Below are positions 18,012 through 28,798 of a stretch of 64,000 nt of DNA, piece after piece (the stretch's first letter is position 1; each line of letters starts with the position of its first letter). A program made the position numbers and the translations under genes. The notes under the pieces are model-generated. The model did not search any database. It saw nothing but the letters and a program-made list of their open reading frames with translations, and had not been told where the DNA came from. Source of the stretch: Propioniciclava sp. MC1595 (lineage in GTDB: Bacteria; Actinomycetota; Actinomycetes; Propionibacteriales; Propionibacteriaceae); the NCBI RefSeq assembly GCF_017569205.1, contig NZ_CP071870.1:2170001-2234000 (forward strand), given 5' to 3'.

Positions 18012-18683
18012 TCAGGGAGCGACCTTGCGGATCACCGCGAAACCGTCCCAGCCCTTCTCCCCCACCGTCTGCGTGATCGAGACCTGGACGCGGTCGTCGC
18101 CCTGGAGCGCCGCCAGCGCGCGGACCACGCCCTGCACCTGCGGGTCGTCACCCGGGTCGAGGACCCTCCCGCCGCGGACGACGTTGTCGATGACGATCAG
18201 GGCCCCCGGGCGGGTGAGTTCGAGGGCCCGCTCCACGTAGGTGGGCAGGTTCTGCTTGTCGGCGTCGATGAACACCAGGTCGAAGGGCTCGACCCCGGCC
18301 GCCACCATCCGCCCGGACACCTCCGCGGCGGGGCCGCAGTGGATGTCGACCCAGGCCGAGACGCCGGCGTCCTCGAGGTGGCCCCGCGCGACCGCGGCGT
18401 TGGCGCGGTCGAGCTCGATCGAGACCACGCGTCCCGACGGGCCCACCGCGCGCGCGAGCCAGATCGTGGAGTAGCCGGCCAGCGTGCCGAACTCCAGCAC
18501 CCGGCGCGCACCCGAGGCGAGGGCCAGGATGTGCAGCATCCGGCCCATCTGCCGCGACACCTGGATGCCCGGGCTGGAGACCTCGGTCGAGGTGCGCGCG
18601 GCGGCGAGCACGGCGTCCTCGCGGGCGAATACGGCCAGCCGTTCGTCGACGGCGGCCCACTGCTCCGGCCCGGACGCCGTCAC
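18012..18683 (-). CDS. SAM-dependent O-methyltransferase (family 3, CCoAOMT-like)
   Basis: A 223-residue class I methyltransferase. The SAM site is VLEFGTLAGYSTIWLARA. SIELD ends strand 2. The divalent-metal and active-site region is VFIDADKQNLPTYVE, followed by IVIDNVVRGGRVLDP. It resembles the bacterial MdmC/CCoAOMT family acting on catechol-like hydroxyls; the true substrate is unknown. It starts with GTG 3 bp after the metG stop, so it is probably cotranscribed with metG. Confidence 0.87.
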   Translation of the reverse strand: MTASGPEQWAAVDERLAVFAREDAVLAAARTSTEVSSPGIQVSRQMGRMLHILALASGARRVLEFGTLAGYSTIWLARAVGPSGRVVSIELDRANAAVARGHLEDAGVSAWVDIHCGPAAEVSGRMVAAGVEPFDLVFIDADKQNLPTYVERALELTRPGALIVIDNVVRGGRVLDPGDDPQVQGVVRALAALQGDDRVQVSITQTVGEKGWDGFAVIRKVAP

Positions 18684-18686
18684 GGC

Positions 18687-20480
18687 TCAGTCCGCCTGGA
18701 CGGGGGCCCAGGCGGGCCCGGTCTCGCCCAGCTTGTCGTCGAGCTTGGCGAAGATCGGCGTGGGCTTGGCCAGCTTCGTCCCGACCGCGATCGGCGTCGA
18801 CGCCCAGCGGGCCCCCTCGGACGCGTAGTCGCCCATGAGCACCGGGTAGTCGGGCGCGCCCTCCTCGGAGACGGTGACGATCTCGGGCTGGGCCGCCCAC
18901 ACGCCCGTGCCGCCGAGCGCCTCGTACACCTTCTGAGCGGCGTGGGGCAGGAACGGCGTCAGCAGGGTGTTGCAGTCCTGCACGGCCTGCAGCGCCACGT
19001 GGAGGATGGTGTCCCGGCGGGCCGGGTCGTCCTTCTTCTTCCAGGGCTCCTCGTCGGAGAGGTACTTGTTCGCCAGCGACACGATGCGCATGGCCTCGGT
19101 GATCGCCTGCTTGAACTTGGCCCGGCCCAGCAGCTCGCCGATGGTGTCGTAGCCGGTGCGGCAGGCGTCCAGCAGGGCGCGGTCGGTGTCCATCAGCTCG
19201 CCGGCGGCGGGGATCGCACCCACGTTCTTGTGCGCCATCGACACCGAGCGGTTCACGAGGTTGCCCCACTCGTTGGCGAGCTCGTAGTTGGTGCGGCGGA
19301 CGAACTCGTCCCAGGTGAAGTCGGTGTCCTGGTTCTCGGGGCCGGCCACCGCGATGTAGTAGCGCAGGGCGTCGGGGCCGAACTCGGCGAGGAAGTCGCG
19401 CACGTAGATCACCTTGTTGCGCGAGCTGGAGAACTTCGAGCCCGACATGGTCAGGAACTCCGAACTCACGATCTCGGTGGGCAGGTCGAGGGTGCCGAGG
19501 ACCTCCGACGGGGTGCCGCCGAGTGAGCCGGCGCCGTTGGCGCCCAGCAGGATGCCGGGCCAGATGACCGTGTGGAAGGTGATGTTGTCCTTGCCCATGA
19601 AGTAGTACGACTCGGAGCCACCGTCGTGCCACCACTTCTTCCAGGCGTCGGGGTCGCCGGCGCGCTTGGCCCACTCCACCGAGGCGGACAGGTAACCGAT
19701 GACCGCGTCGAACCACACGTAGATGCGCTTCATGGCGGCGTCGGACCAGCCCTCGAGCGGGATCGGGACACCCCAGTCGAGGTCGCGGGTGATCGCGCGG
19801 GGCTGGAGCTCCTTGGCGAACTGCTCGCTGAACCGGATGACGTTCGGACGCCAGTCGGTGCGGGTGGCGAGCCACTGCTGCAGCTGCTCGGCGAGGGCCG
19901 GCAGGTCGAGGAAGAAGTGCTCGGTCTCGACGAACTGGGGCACCTCCCCGTTGATCCGGCTGCGCGGGTTCTTCAGGTCGGTCGGGTCGAGCTGGCGGCC
20001 GCAGTTGTCGCACTGGTCGCCACGGGCCCCGTCGAAGCCGCAGTGCGGGCACTCGCCCTCGATGTAGCGGTCGGCCAGCGTGCGCCCGGTCGACGGGGAG
20101 ATCGCGCCCTGCTGGGTCTTGGCGACCACGTAGCCGTTGCGGTGCAGCGAGGTGAACAGCTCCTGCACGACCGCGCGGTGGTTCAGCGTCGTCGTGCGGG
20201 TGTACAGGTCGTAGGACAGCCCCAGGCCCTGGAGGTCCTCGACGATGACCTGGTGGTACTTGTCGGCGGTCTGGCGCGCGGTCAGGCCCTCGGAGTCGGC
20301 CTTCACCTGGATCGCCGTGCCGTGCTCGTCGGTCCCCGACACCATGAGGACGTCGTTGCCCGCCATGCGCTGGTAGCGGGAGAACACGTCCGCGGGCACG
20401 GCGAAGCCGGACACGTGCCCGATGTGGCGCGGCCCGTTCGCGTACGGCCAGGCAGCGGCGGTGAGGATCCGAGAAGTCAT
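18687..20480 (-). CDS. metG: Methionyl-tRNA synthetase
   Basis: A 597-residue class I synthetase. The HIGH motif is [12 protein letters not shown] single zinc knuckle CPHCG...CDNC lies around residues 140-155. The KMSKS loop reads KFSSSRN, the form usual in this actinobacterial branch. An anticodon-binding helical domain follows. There is no C-terminal EMAP-like tRNA-binding domain. The ATG at 20480 has TAGACT 7 nt upstream, so the mRNA is probably leaderless. No T-box-like leader is possible in so short a space. Confidence 0.96.
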   Translation of the reverse strand: MTSRILTAAAWPYANGPRHIGHVSGFAVPADVFSRYQRMAGNDVLMVSGTDEHGTAIQVKADSEGLTARQTADKYHQVIVEDLQGLGLSYDLYTRTTTLNHRAVVQELFTSLHRNGYVVAKTQQGAISPSTGRTLADRYIEGECPHCGFDGARGDQCDNCGRQLDPTDLKNPRSRINGEVPQFVETEHFFLDLPALAEQLQQWLATRTDWRPNVIRFSEQFAKELQPRAITRDLDWGVPIPLEGWSDAAMKRIYVWFDAVIGYLSASVEWAKRAGDPDAWKKWWHDGGSESYYFMGKDNITFHTVIWPGILLGANGAGSLGGTPSEVLGTLDLPTEIVSSEFLTMSGSKFSSSRNKVIYVRDFLAEFGPDALRYYIAVAGPENQDTDFTWDEFVRRTNYELANEWGNLVNRSVSMAHKNVGAIPAAGELMDTDRALLDACRTGYDTIGELLGRAKFKQAITEAMRIVSLANKYLSDEEPWKKKDDPARRDTILHVALQAVQDCNTLLTPFLPHAAQKVYEALGGTGVWAAQPEIVTVSEEGAPDYPVLMGDYASEGARWASTPIAVGTKLAKPTPIFAKLDDKLGETGPAWAPVQAD

Positions 20481-20487
20481 GCGCGCG

Positions 20488-20493
20488 AGTCTA
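20488..20493 (-). promoter_or_regulatory. Likely -10 of metG (leaderless)
   Basis: TAGACT on the minus strand, 7 nt before the ATG at 20480. Confidence 0.5.
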
Positions 20494-20555
20494 TTGCACC
20501 CCGTCGGGCCCACCGCCCCACGTTACCTGTTCAATTGGTCGCTGCAACCACCACC

Positions 20556-20577
20556 TGAAGGTGAACTCCGGGTGAAC
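20556..20577 (-). promoter_or_regulatory. PHO box (predicted PhoP operator) of the phosphate transporter
   Basis: Two head-to-tail 11-mers on the minus strand, GTTCACCCGGA and GTTCACCTTCA, match the direct-repeat unit bound by PhoP in Streptomyces. They lie about 22 nt before the PiT start codon and directly over the -35 position of its promoter (-10 TACGCT at 20585). Placement over the -35 suits phosphate-starvation activation. This is the only such pair I found. Confidence 0.72.
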
Positions 20578-20584
20578 TTCGGGC

Positions 20585-20590
20585 TACGCT
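20585..20590 (+). promoter_or_regulatory. Likely -10 of the PiT gene (leaderless)
   Basis: TACGCT lies 8 nt before GTG 20599 and about 18 nt after the GTGAAC unit of the PHO box. There is no Shine-Dalgarno before the start. Confidence 0.5.
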
Positions 20591-20598
20591 TTCGTGAT

Positions 20599-21815
<1,217 letters not shown>

Positions 21816-21819
<4 letters not shown>

Positions 21820-22064
21820 GCCAGGCCATGGCGGCGCTCGACGCCGTGTGGAAGGTCCTCGCGATCGGCCTGCTGCTGGGCGCCGGCCTGCCGGCCCTGT
21901 TCTCCCTCGGCGTGCGCCAGCTCGCCGTCGCGACCGAGCCCGGCGCGAACGTGGCGCTGCACAAGGCCCTCGGGTGGGCCGCGTTCGTCGTGGTCGGCGC
22001 CGCGGTGACCCTCGGCATCGCCGGCATCGTGGCCCACGGCCTGGGCGTCAAGCTGTTCTTCTGA
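21816..22064 (+). CDS. Small two-helix membrane protein coupled to the phosphate transporter
   Basis: An 82-residue protein with two hydrophobic helices (about 12-32 and 52-75) joined by a short loop with QLAVATEPGANVALHKA. ATG 21816 overlaps the PiT stop as ATGA, so translation is coupled. I do not recognise a named family, although small proteins in this position after PiT genes occur in actinobacteria. A role as a subunit or regulator of the transporter is inference from position. It ends one base before the add gene, which converges on it. Confidence 0.75.
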
Positions 22065-23126
22065 TCAGAGGCCCTCGTACGCCGGGGCGATGACCTCGGC
22101 GACCAGCCGTTCCCGCTCCTCGTGGGGCAGGAAGGCCGCGCGCGCGGCGTCCGTGGCGAACCGCTCGAGGTCGGCCGGGCCGTACCCGAACGCCTCGACC
22201 AGCAGCTCGGTCTCGCGCGTGTAGGACGTGCGGCTCATCAGCCGGTTGTCGCAGTTGACCGTGACGACGAAGCCGAGGCGCTCGAGCAGCCCGAAGGGGT
22301 GTTCGGTCACGGTCCCGCAGATGCCCGTCTGCAGGTTGGAGCTCGGGCTCACCTCGAGCGGGATGCGTCGGTCCAGCACCCAGCGGGCCACCGGCCCCAG
22401 CCGGTAGCCGGACGCGTCGCGGGTGATGTCCTCGACCACCCGCACACCGTGCCCCAGCCGCAGCGCCCCCACGTGGAGCGCGCCCGCGATGGAGGCCACC
22501 CCGGCCGCCTCGCCCGCGTGCACCGTGAACGGGGTGAACGTCTCGCGCAGCCGGGCGAACGACGCCGCGTGCAGTTCGGCACCGAAGCCGTCCTCGGGCC
22601 CGGCGAGGTCGAAGCCGGCGACGAGGTGCTCCCCCGCGACCGCGAGCTCGACCACCTCCGGGTTGGGAGGCGTGTGCCGCAGCGACGTCACCAGCTGACG
22701 CGCCACGAAGGGCGTCCCAGCGGCCTCCGCCGCGGCCATGCCGTCGGCCAGGCCGGCGCCGACCGCGGCGACGGCGTCCGGGATGGACAGGCCCCCGCGC
22801 GTGTGCTGCTCGGGTGCCCAGCGCGCCTCGCCGTACACGACGCCGTCGGCGGCCAGGTCCTCGACCCACTCGCGCGCCACGCGGCGCAGCTGGTCAGCGG
22901 TCTGCATGACCGCGATGGTGTGCTCGAAGGTCGTCAGGTACCGGACCAGCGAGCCGGAGTCAGCGGCGTCGAAGAACCAGTCCCCCAGCGCCCCGCCGGG
23001 GGCCGGGAGGGGGTGGCCCGCCTCGGCGGCCAGCTCGGCGACCGTGGCCGCCCGCAGCCCGCCGTCGAGGTGGTCGTGCAGGGCGACCTTCGGCAGCCTC
23101 CCGATCGCCCGGTCCGCGGTGGTCAC
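22065..23126 (-). CDS. add: Adenosine deaminase
   Basis: A 353-residue TIM-barrel deaminase converting adenosine and deoxyadenosine to inosine forms. Zinc and catalytic motifs are LHDHLDGG, FTVHAGEA with the catalytic Glu, and LRLGHGVRV. The last-strand motif reads NCDNRLMSRTS where many ADAs have NTDDP. The DNRLMS form is common in the actinobacterial type. GTG at 23126 overlaps the cdd stop as GTGA. It is the last gene of the nucleoside uptake operon. Confidence 0.95.
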   Translation of the reverse strand: MTTADRAIGRLPKVALHDHLDGGLRAATVAELAAEAGHPLPAPGGALGDWFFDAADSGSLVRYLTTFEHTIAVMQTADQLRRVAREWVEDLAADGVVYGEARWAPEQHTRGGLSIPDAVAAVGAGLADGMAAAEAAGTPFVARQLVTSLRHTPPNPEVVELAVAGEHLVAGFDLAGPEDGFGAELHAASFARLRETFTPFTVHAGEAAGVASIAGALHVGALRLGHGVRVVEDITRDASGYRLGPVARWVLDRRIPLEVSPSSNLQTGICGTVTEHPFGLLERLGFVVTVNCDNRLMSRTSYTRETELLVEAFGYGPADLERFATDAARAAFLPHEERERLVAEVIAPAYEGL

Positions 23127-23518
23127 TTCCCCAGTGCCTCGGGCCCGAAGGCCTGCGGGAGCACCTCGGTCATCGACAGGACGCCCTCAGGCGTCTCGAC
23201 CAGCAGGTCGGCCCCGCCGTGCTCCCAGAGCAGCTGGCGGCAACGGCCGCAGGGCATGATCACGTCGCCCTCACCGTTGCAGCACGTGAACGCGAGCAGG
23301 CGCCCTCCCCCGCCGCGCACGAGGTCGGAGACCAGGCCGCACTCGGCGCACAGCGTGACGCCGTACCCGGCGTTCTCGACGTTGCAGCCCGACACGACCC
23401 GGCCGTCGTCCACCAGCGCGGCCGCGCCCACCGGGTAGCCGGAGTAGGGCGCGTACGCCGTGGCACACGCCTCGCGGGCCGTGGCGCGCAGGAGGTCCCA
23501 GTCGATGACGTCGCTCAT
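23123..23518 (-). CDS. cdd: Cytidine deaminase
   Basis: A 131-residue homotetrameric-type cytidine deaminase. It contains YAPYSGYPVGAAAL, then NVENAGYGVTLCAECG, with the CAE zinc and catalytic motif, and MPCGRCRQ with the two remaining Cys ligands. ATG 23518 has GGAG 8 nt upstream. A GTG nine codons earlier overlaps the permease stop as GTGA and is an alternative. It sits between the nucleoside permease and add genes. Confidence 0.95.
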   Translation of the reverse strand: MSDVIDWDLLRATAREACATAYAPYSGYPVGAAALVDDGRVVSGCNVENAGYGVTLCAECGLVSDLVRGGGGRLLAFTCCNGEGDVIMPCGRCRQLLWEHGGADLLVETPEGVLSMTEVLPQAFGPEALGK

Positions 23519-23541
23519 GCGATCCGCTCCGCGCATCGCAT

Positions 23542-24834
23542 TCACTTCGTATAAGGCACGCCGTCGGCGGCCGGGCCGCGCGAGCGCCCGATGAGGCCGG
23601 CCACCGCGATGACGGTCGCGATGTAGGGCAGCATCAGCAGGAACTGGCTGGGCATCGGCGTGGACAGGCTCTGCAGCTGGGTGGCCAACTGGGTGACGAA
23701 GCCGAAGAACACGGCCATCAGCGCCGCGCGCACGGGGTGCCAGCGGCCCATGATCAGCGCCGCCAGGGCGATGAAGCCGTTACCGACGGTGATGTCCTTG
23801 TTGAAGGCGCCCGTGGAGCCGATCGTGAAGAACGCGCCGCCGAGGCCGGCGAACACGCCGCCCAGCAGCACCGCCTGCCAGCGGACCGCGCGCACCGAGA
23901 TGCCGACCGTGTCGGCCGCCGCGGGGTGCTCACCGACGGAGCGGACGCGCAGGCCCCAGCGGGTGCGGTAGAGCAGGAAGGCGACGATGAACACCGACAG
24001 GATCGCCAGGTAGACCAGGATCGTCTGGTTGAACAGCACCGGGCCCAGCAGCGGGATGGCCGACAGGACCGGGATCGGGATCGCCTGCATGATCGGGGCG
24101 CTGTTGAGCGCGCCCGAGTTCGGCTGGACCAGCTGGTCGAAGATGAAGCCCGTCAGGCCGGACGCGAACAGGTTGAGCACGACGCCCAGGACGACCTGGT
24201 CGACGATGTAGCGGATCGCGAACACCGCCAGCATCGCGGCCATCAGGACGCCCGCAATCATGGCGGCCACGAGGGCCATCGGGATCGACTTGGTCACCGA
24301 GCCCACGGTCGCCGCCGTGAACGCCGCGACGAGGAACTGGCCCTCGATGGCGACGTTGACCACGCCGGAGTTCTCGCACAGGACGCCGCCCAGGGTGCCC
24401 AGCACCAGCGGGGTGGCCAGGGCGATGGTGCCGGCGAGCTGGTTGCTGACCTGGAACGGCAGCCCGACGCCGGACGCGGCCCACGTGATCAGGCCGAGCA
24501 TCACGGCGATGCCGGCCAGCGCGGCCGCCCCCGTGCGCAGCCGCGCATTGAGGCGTCCGCTCAGGAAGCCCACGCCGACCGCCAGTGTGACCAGGCCACA
24601 GACCAGGACGGTGGCCAGGCCGGGCAGCGAGAAGGTGGGCAGCTGGACGGCGTCGAAATACCCCGACAGCGCGTACTGGGCCTCGCCCTTGGTGCGGAAC
24701 GCCAGGATGAGCAGGACGAGGCCGATGCCGGCCATCAGGCCGCCGGAGGACAGGCGCGCGCGCCGGGCCTCGCGGGACTCGGTGTGGTCGAGGTGGATGA
24801 CCTCGTCACGGGGGGCGATGGTGGTGGTGCTCAT
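23542..24834 (-). CDS. Nucleoside ABC transporter permease (NupC/YufQ type)
   Basis: A 430-residue permease of the BPD_transp_2 (LivH/RbsC-like) class with about ten helices. It shows GTLGGVLCENSGVVNVAIEG near residue 140, the usual signature of the second permease in BMP-type nucleoside importers, and RVRSVGEHPAAADTVGI, the coupling segment that contacts the ATPase. About 110 residues precede the conserved core, including a charged cytosolic tail and extra helices. ATG 24834 overlaps the upstream permease stop as ATGA. Confidence 0.92.
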   Translation of the reverse strand: MSTTTIAPRDEVIHLDHTESREARRARLSSGGLMAGIGLVLLILAFRTKGEAQYALSGYFDAVQLPTFSLPGLATVLVCGLVTLAVGVGFLSGRLNARLRTGAAALAGIAVMLGLITWAASGVGLPFQVSNQLAGTIALATPLVLGTLGGVLCENSGVVNVAIEGQFLVAAFTAATVGSVTKSIPMALVAAMIAGVLMAAMLAVFAIRYIVDQVVLGVVLNLFASGLTGFIFDQLVQPNSGALNSAPIMQAIPIPVLSAIPLLGPVLFNQTILVYLAILSVFIVAFLLYRTRWGLRVRSVGEHPAAADTVGISVRAVRWQAVLLGGVFAGLGGAFFTIGSTGAFNKDITVGNGFIALAALIMGRWHPVRAALMAVFFGFVTQLATQLQSLSTPMPSQFLLMLPYIATVIAVAGLIGRSRGPAADGVPYTK

Positions 24835-26000
24835 GCCTGACCTCCGGCGACGACGGCGCGACGCTCGCGCAGGAACGGGACGAGCGTGCGGACGAGGCCG
24901 GGGGCGGCGACGAACAGCACGATGAGGGCCTGCAGCACCATCGAGAGGGTCAACGGGGTGCCGGCGATGCTCTGCATGGAGAGACCACCGGCGTGCAGGC
25001 CGCCGAACAGCAGCCCGGCGAAGACGATGCCCAGCGGCCGCGAGCGACCGAGCAGCGCGACCGTGATGGCGTCGAAGCCGACCGAGCCGACGATGCCCTG
25101 GCTCAGCGGCGTCGGGACGCCGTTGGCGGCGGGGCCGATCGCGGACTGGACGCCGGCCAGGCCGGCGAGCAGGCCCGCGATCGCCATGGTGATGATCGTG
25201 GTCCGGGCGACGTCCATGCCGGCCGTGCCGGCGGCGTGCGGGTTGGCGCCCACGGCCCGGATCGTGAAGCCGATCGTGGAGCGCTCGATGAGCCACCAGG
25301 TGCCGAGGGCCGCGAGCAGCGCCACGAGGAAGCCGACGTGGAGCTGGCCGAAGATGCTCGGGAAGGTGGAGGTGTCGTGGACGGCCGGCGAGATCGGGTC
25401 CTGGCGGCCGGGGCGCAGGAACGCCTTGGTGGTGAGCAGCCAGGCCAGGATGCCCACCGCGATGTAGTTGAACATGATGGTCACGATGACCTCGTGGGCA
25501 CCGGTCTTGGCCTTGAGGTAGCCGACGATGCCACCCCACACGGCACCGCCGATGACGCCGGCGGTCAGGGCGACGATGAGGTGCAGCACGGGCGGCAGCT
25601 GGAGGGCGAAGCCCACCCACGCGGCCAGGATCGCGCCGATGATCGCCTGGCCCTGCGCACCGATGTTGAACAGGCCGGCGCGGAAGCCCAGGCCGACGCC
25701 GAGGCCGGCACAGATCAGCGGGGCCGCCTCGCGCGTGGTCGCGGCCAGCGCGGCCGGGGAGCCGATCGCACCCACGGCCAGCGCCGAGTAGGCCGAGGAG
25801 ACCTTGCCCCACGCCGCCCCCAGCGGCAGGGCGGGGGCCGTGAACAGGTAGGCGAACTGGCCGGCCACCTCGGGGTCGCTGACGATCATCAGGATCGCGC
25901 CGGCGAGCAGCGCCAGCACGAAGGCCGCCACCGTGATCGCGATGCCGCGCCACTGGAAGGTGGCGCGACGCTTGGTCGCCGGAGTCGTGAGTTCGGTCAT
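24831..26000 (-). CDS. Nucleoside ABC transporter permease (NupB/YufP type)
   Basis: A 389-residue permease of the same class and partner of the permease at 23542. Signature pieces are GLGVGLGFRAGLFNIGAQGQ, KAKTGAHEVIVTIMFNYIA and RAVGANPHAAGTAGM. The two permeases should form a heterodimeric channel for purine and pyrimidine nucleosides. ATG 26000 overlaps the ATPase stop as ATGA. Confidence 0.92.
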   Translation of the reverse strand: MTELTTPATKRRATFQWRGIAITVAAFVLALLAGAILMIVSDPEVAGQFAYLFTAPALPLGAAWGKVSSAYSALAVGAIGSPAALAATTREAAPLICAGLGVGLGFRAGLFNIGAQGQAIIGAILAAWVGFALQLPPVLHLIVALTAGVIGGAVWGGIVGYLKAKTGAHEVIVTIMFNYIAVGILAWLLTTKAFLRPGRQDPISPAVHDTSTFPSIFGQLHVGFLVALLAALGTWWLIERSTIGFTIRAVGANPHAAGTAGMDVARTTIITMAIAGLLAGLAGVQSAIGPAANGVPTPLSQGIVGSVGFDAITVALLGRSRPLGIVFAGLLFGGLHAGGLSMQSIAGTPLTLSMVLQALIVLFVAAPGLVRTLVPFLRERRAVVAGGQA

Positions 26001-27613
26001 CGGTTCCCCTCCTGGCCCTCGGGCGCCTCGGTCCGGTGGACCTCGGCCTCGTGCACCTGTTCCACCAACGGGGTGGGGTGCTCGGCGGCCGCCCGGACCG
26101 CCTCCTCGTGGCTGGCGCCGGCCATCATCAGGCCCATGACGTCGCGCGGGGTGTCGGGGCCCACGATGCCGACCACCTTGCCGCGGTACATCACCAGCAC
26201 CCGGTCGGCGAGCGCCTCGACCTCGTCGAGCTCGGTCGACACCAGCAGGACCGCGGTGCCCTTGTCCCGCTCGTCGACGATGCGGCGGTGCAGGAACTCG
26301 ATGGCGCCCACGTCCACGCCGCGGGTCGGCTGGCTGGCCACCAGCAGCGACAGGTCGCGGGAGAGCTCCCGGGCCAGGATGACCTTCTGCTTGTTGCCGC
26401 CCGACAGCGAGGAGATGGGGCTGGACACCGCCTGGGTGCGGATGTCGAACTCGTCCTTCAGCTTCTCGGCGTTCTCGGCGATCGCGCCCAGGTCGAGCGC
26501 GACGCCCTTGCTGAACGGTGGCTGGGTGACGCGGTTGAGCACGAGGTTCTCGGCGACCGAGAAGGTGCTGACGAAGCCGTCGTCCTCACGGTCCTCGGGC
26601 ACGAACCCCATGCCGGCGCCGATCGTGGCCGCGGGGCGGGCCCGGGTGATGTCCACCCCGTCGAGGATCAGGGTCCCCGACAGGGGCGGGATGTTGCCCA
26701 GCAGGGTGTCGGCGAGCTCGGACTGGCCGTTGCCCTCGACGCCGGCGACACAGAGGATCTCGCCCCCGCGCACGTCGAAGCTCACGCCGTCGACGACGAT
26801 GCCGCCGGCCGCGTTGGCGACCTTCAGGTCGCGCACCTCGAGGCGGACGTCGCGCGTTGCGGGTGCCTCCTTGGCGATGCGCAGGTCGACGGCACGGCCC
26901 ACCATGAGCTCGGCCAGGTCGGCCTCGGAGGTGCCCGGCTCGGCGTGGCCGACGATCTTGCCGCGGCGCATGACGGTGATGCGGTCGGCGATGGCCCGGA
27001 CCTCGCGCAGCTTGTGGGTGATGAAGACGATCGCCTTGCCCTCGTCGCGCAGGACCTGCATGACGGCCATGAGCTCGTCGATCTCCTGCGGGGTGAGCAC
27101 GGCGGTCGGCTCGTCGAAGATGAGGTACTTCGCGTCGTTGGCGAGCGCCTTGAGGATCTCGACGCGCTGCTGGACGCCGACCGGCAACTCCTCGACCACG
27201 GCGTCGGGGTCGACCGGCATCTTGTAGCGCTCGGCCAGCTGGCGCACCTTGGTCCGCGCGGCGTTCTTGTCGAGGACGAAGCCGCCCTCGTTGCCGAGCA
27301 TCATGTTCTCGGCCACGGTGAAGACCTCGACCAGCATGAAGTGCTGGTGGACCATGCCGATGCCGGCCGCCATGGCCTGCTTCGGGTTGGTGAACTTCTG
27401 CGGGACCCCGTCGATGAGGATCTCGCCACCGTCGGGCTGGTAGAGACCGTACAGGACGTTCATGAGGGTGGACTTGCCGGCCCCGTTCTCGCCCAGGAGG
27501 CAGTGGATCTCGCCGGGGACCACGTCCAGGTCGACCGCGTCGTTGGCGGTGAAGGTGCCGAAGCGTTTGGTGATGCCGCGCAGTCGCAGGCCGGCCGTGT
27601 CTTCGTTGCTCAC
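25997..27613 (-). CDS. Nucleoside ABC transporter ATP-binding protein, two fused NBDs
   Basis: A 538-residue protein with two ATPase domains. NBD1 has Walker A GENGAGKST, signature LPVGVQQRVEI and Walker B LIFDEPTAVLTP. NBD2 is degenerate as usual in this family: GVEGNGQSEL for Walker A, a good SLSGGNKQKV signature, and ASQPTRGVD with Gln in place of the catalytic Glu. The C-terminal 35 residues are a Glu/His-rich extension. It starts with GTG at 27613, 93 bp after the BMP stop, with a hairpin in the gap. Confidence 0.94.
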   Translation of the reverse strand: MSNEDTAGLRLRGITKRFGTFTANDAVDLDVVPGEIHCLLGENGAGKSTLMNVLYGLYQPDGGEILIDGVPQKFTNPKQAMAAGIGMVHQHFMLVEVFTVAENMMLGNEGGFVLDKNAARTKVRQLAERYKMPVDPDAVVEELPVGVQQRVEILKALANDAKYLIFDEPTAVLTPQEIDELMAVMQVLRDEGKAIVFITHKLREVRAIADRITVMRRGKIVGHAEPGTSEADLAELMVGRAVDLRIAKEAPATRDVRLEVRDLKVANAAGGIVVDGVSFDVRGGEILCVAGVEGNGQSELADTLLGNIPPLSGTLILDGVDITRARPAATIGAGMGFVPEDREDDGFVSTFSVAENLVLNRVTQPPFSKGVALDLGAIAENAEKLKDEFDIRTQAVSSPISSLSGGNKQKVILARELSRDLSLLVASQPTRGVDVGAIEFLHRRIVDERDKGTAVLLVSTELDEVEALADRVLVMYRGKVVGIVGPDTPRDVMGLMMAGASHEEAVRAAAEHPTPLVEQVHEAEVHRTEAPEGQEGNR

Positions 27614-27657
27614 GGGCGGAATCCTTCCATGGGGCTCGGTGGCGGATGGGGGGACGC

Positions 27658-27688
27658 GCGAGGGGAGGCCGTTTCGGCCTCCCCTCGC
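27658..27688 (-). terminator. Hairpin between the BMP lipoprotein and ATPase genes
   Basis: A perfect 13-bp stem (GCGAGGGGAGGCC with its complement) closes a 5-nt loop. It lies 19 nt after the lipoprotein stop. A partial terminator or mRNA-protecting stem here would make the binding protein more abundant than the membrane and ATPase subunits, as in many ABC operons. Confidence 0.6.
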
Positions 27689-27706
27689 GGTGTCAGGTGG
27701 TGCGGG

Positions 27707-28798
27707 TCACGCCTCGATCTTGATCGCGCCGGAGATGATGTCGGCCTTGATCTGCTCGAGCTCGGCCTTCGTCTCGGCGGAGACCTTCGAGTCGAAGTCG
27801 TGGAACGGGGCCAGGTAGGCGCCCTCGTTCTCGAGGGTGCCGACGTACACCTCGTTGTTGAAGGTGCCCTCCTTCGACGCCTTGATGGCCTCGAACACGG
27901 CGACGTCCATGGCCTTGCCGACCGAGGTCGCGATGATCGAGGAGTAGGACGGCATGCTCACGTAGCCGTCGGTGTCGACCCACATGCCGACGACCTTGCC
28001 ACCGGAGGCCTGGGCGGCCTGCAGGCCACCCTCACCGGCCGGGCCGGCGACGGGCAGGATCACGTCGGCGCCCTGGGAGACCAGGGTGTCGGCGACGCGC
28101 TTGCCACCGGCGAGGTCCTCGAAGGGGCTCGCGCCGGGGATGAACTGGCCGTCCTGGGTCTCGGAGCTCCAGCCGAGCACCTCGACGTTGGTGCCCTTCT
28201 TCTCGTTGTGGTACTTGACGCCCTGGGCGTAGCCCTCCATGAACGCGGTCACGCTCGGGATCTTGGCGCCGCCGAAGGTGGCGACCTTGCCGGTCTGCGA
28301 CAGCGAGGCCGCGACGTAGCCGGCCATGAAGGCGGGCTCACCGGTGTTGAAGACCAGGCCCTTGAGGTTCTCGGCCGGGGCGTCGTAGGCGTAGTCGACG
28401 ATCGCGAAGTCGACGTCGGGGTTCGCCTTGGCGGCGGCCTCGGTGGCGTCACCGAGCATGAAGCCGACCGTGACGACGATGTTGCAGCCGGCGCTGACCA
28501 TCTGGTCGATGTTGGTCGCGAAGTCGGAGGTCGTCTTGGACTGCGCCTCGTTCTGCTTGACACCCAGCTGGGCGACGGCGTCCGTCAGGCCCTTGTGGGA
28601 GGTCTGGTTGAAGGACTTGTCGTCGAAGCCGCCCGCGTCGGAGACCATGCAGGCGGTGAAGTCGGAAGCGGGGGCCGCGGCCGTGGAGGCACCGCCGGCC
28701 GGGGCGGACGGGGCCGCCGTGTTCGCGGGAGGAGGGGTGGCGCAGCCAGCCAGCAGCAGGGCGGCGGCCAGGCCGGAACCGATGAGGGACTTCTTCAC
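27707..28798 (-). CDS. BMP-family nucleoside-binding lipoprotein
   Basis: A 363-residue solute-binding lipoprotein. The signal peptide ends in the lipobox LLLAGC, so Cys21 should be lipidated. An Ala/Pro/Ser linker of about 30 residues follows. The PnrA/BmpA domain has ACMVSDAGGFDDKSFNQTSH, where the Asp pair and Phe bind the nucleoside, NIVVTVGFMLGDATEAAAK and TVTAFMEGYAQG-like SVTAFMEGYAQG. An AGGAGG Shine-Dalgarno supports GTG 28798. It heads the operon that ends with cdd and add, which supports nucleosides as the cargo. Confidence 0.94.
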   Translation of the reverse strand: MKKSLIGSGLAAALLLAGCATPPPANTAAPSAPAGGASTAAAPASDFTACMVSDAGGFDDKSFNQTSHKGLTDAVAQLGVKQNEAQSKTTSDFATNIDQMVSAGCNIVVTVGFMLGDATEAAAKANPDVDFAIVDYAYDAPAENLKGLVFNTGEPAFMAGYVAASLSQTGKVATFGGAKIPSVTAFMEGYAQGVKYHNEKKGTNVEVLGWSSETQDGQFIPGASPFEDLAGGKRVADTLVSQGADVILPVAGPAGEGGLQAAQASGGKVVGMWVDTDGYVSMPSYSSIIATSVGKAMDVAVFEAIKASKEGTFNNEVYVGTLENEGAYLAPFHDFDSKVSAETKAELEQIKADIISGAIKIEA

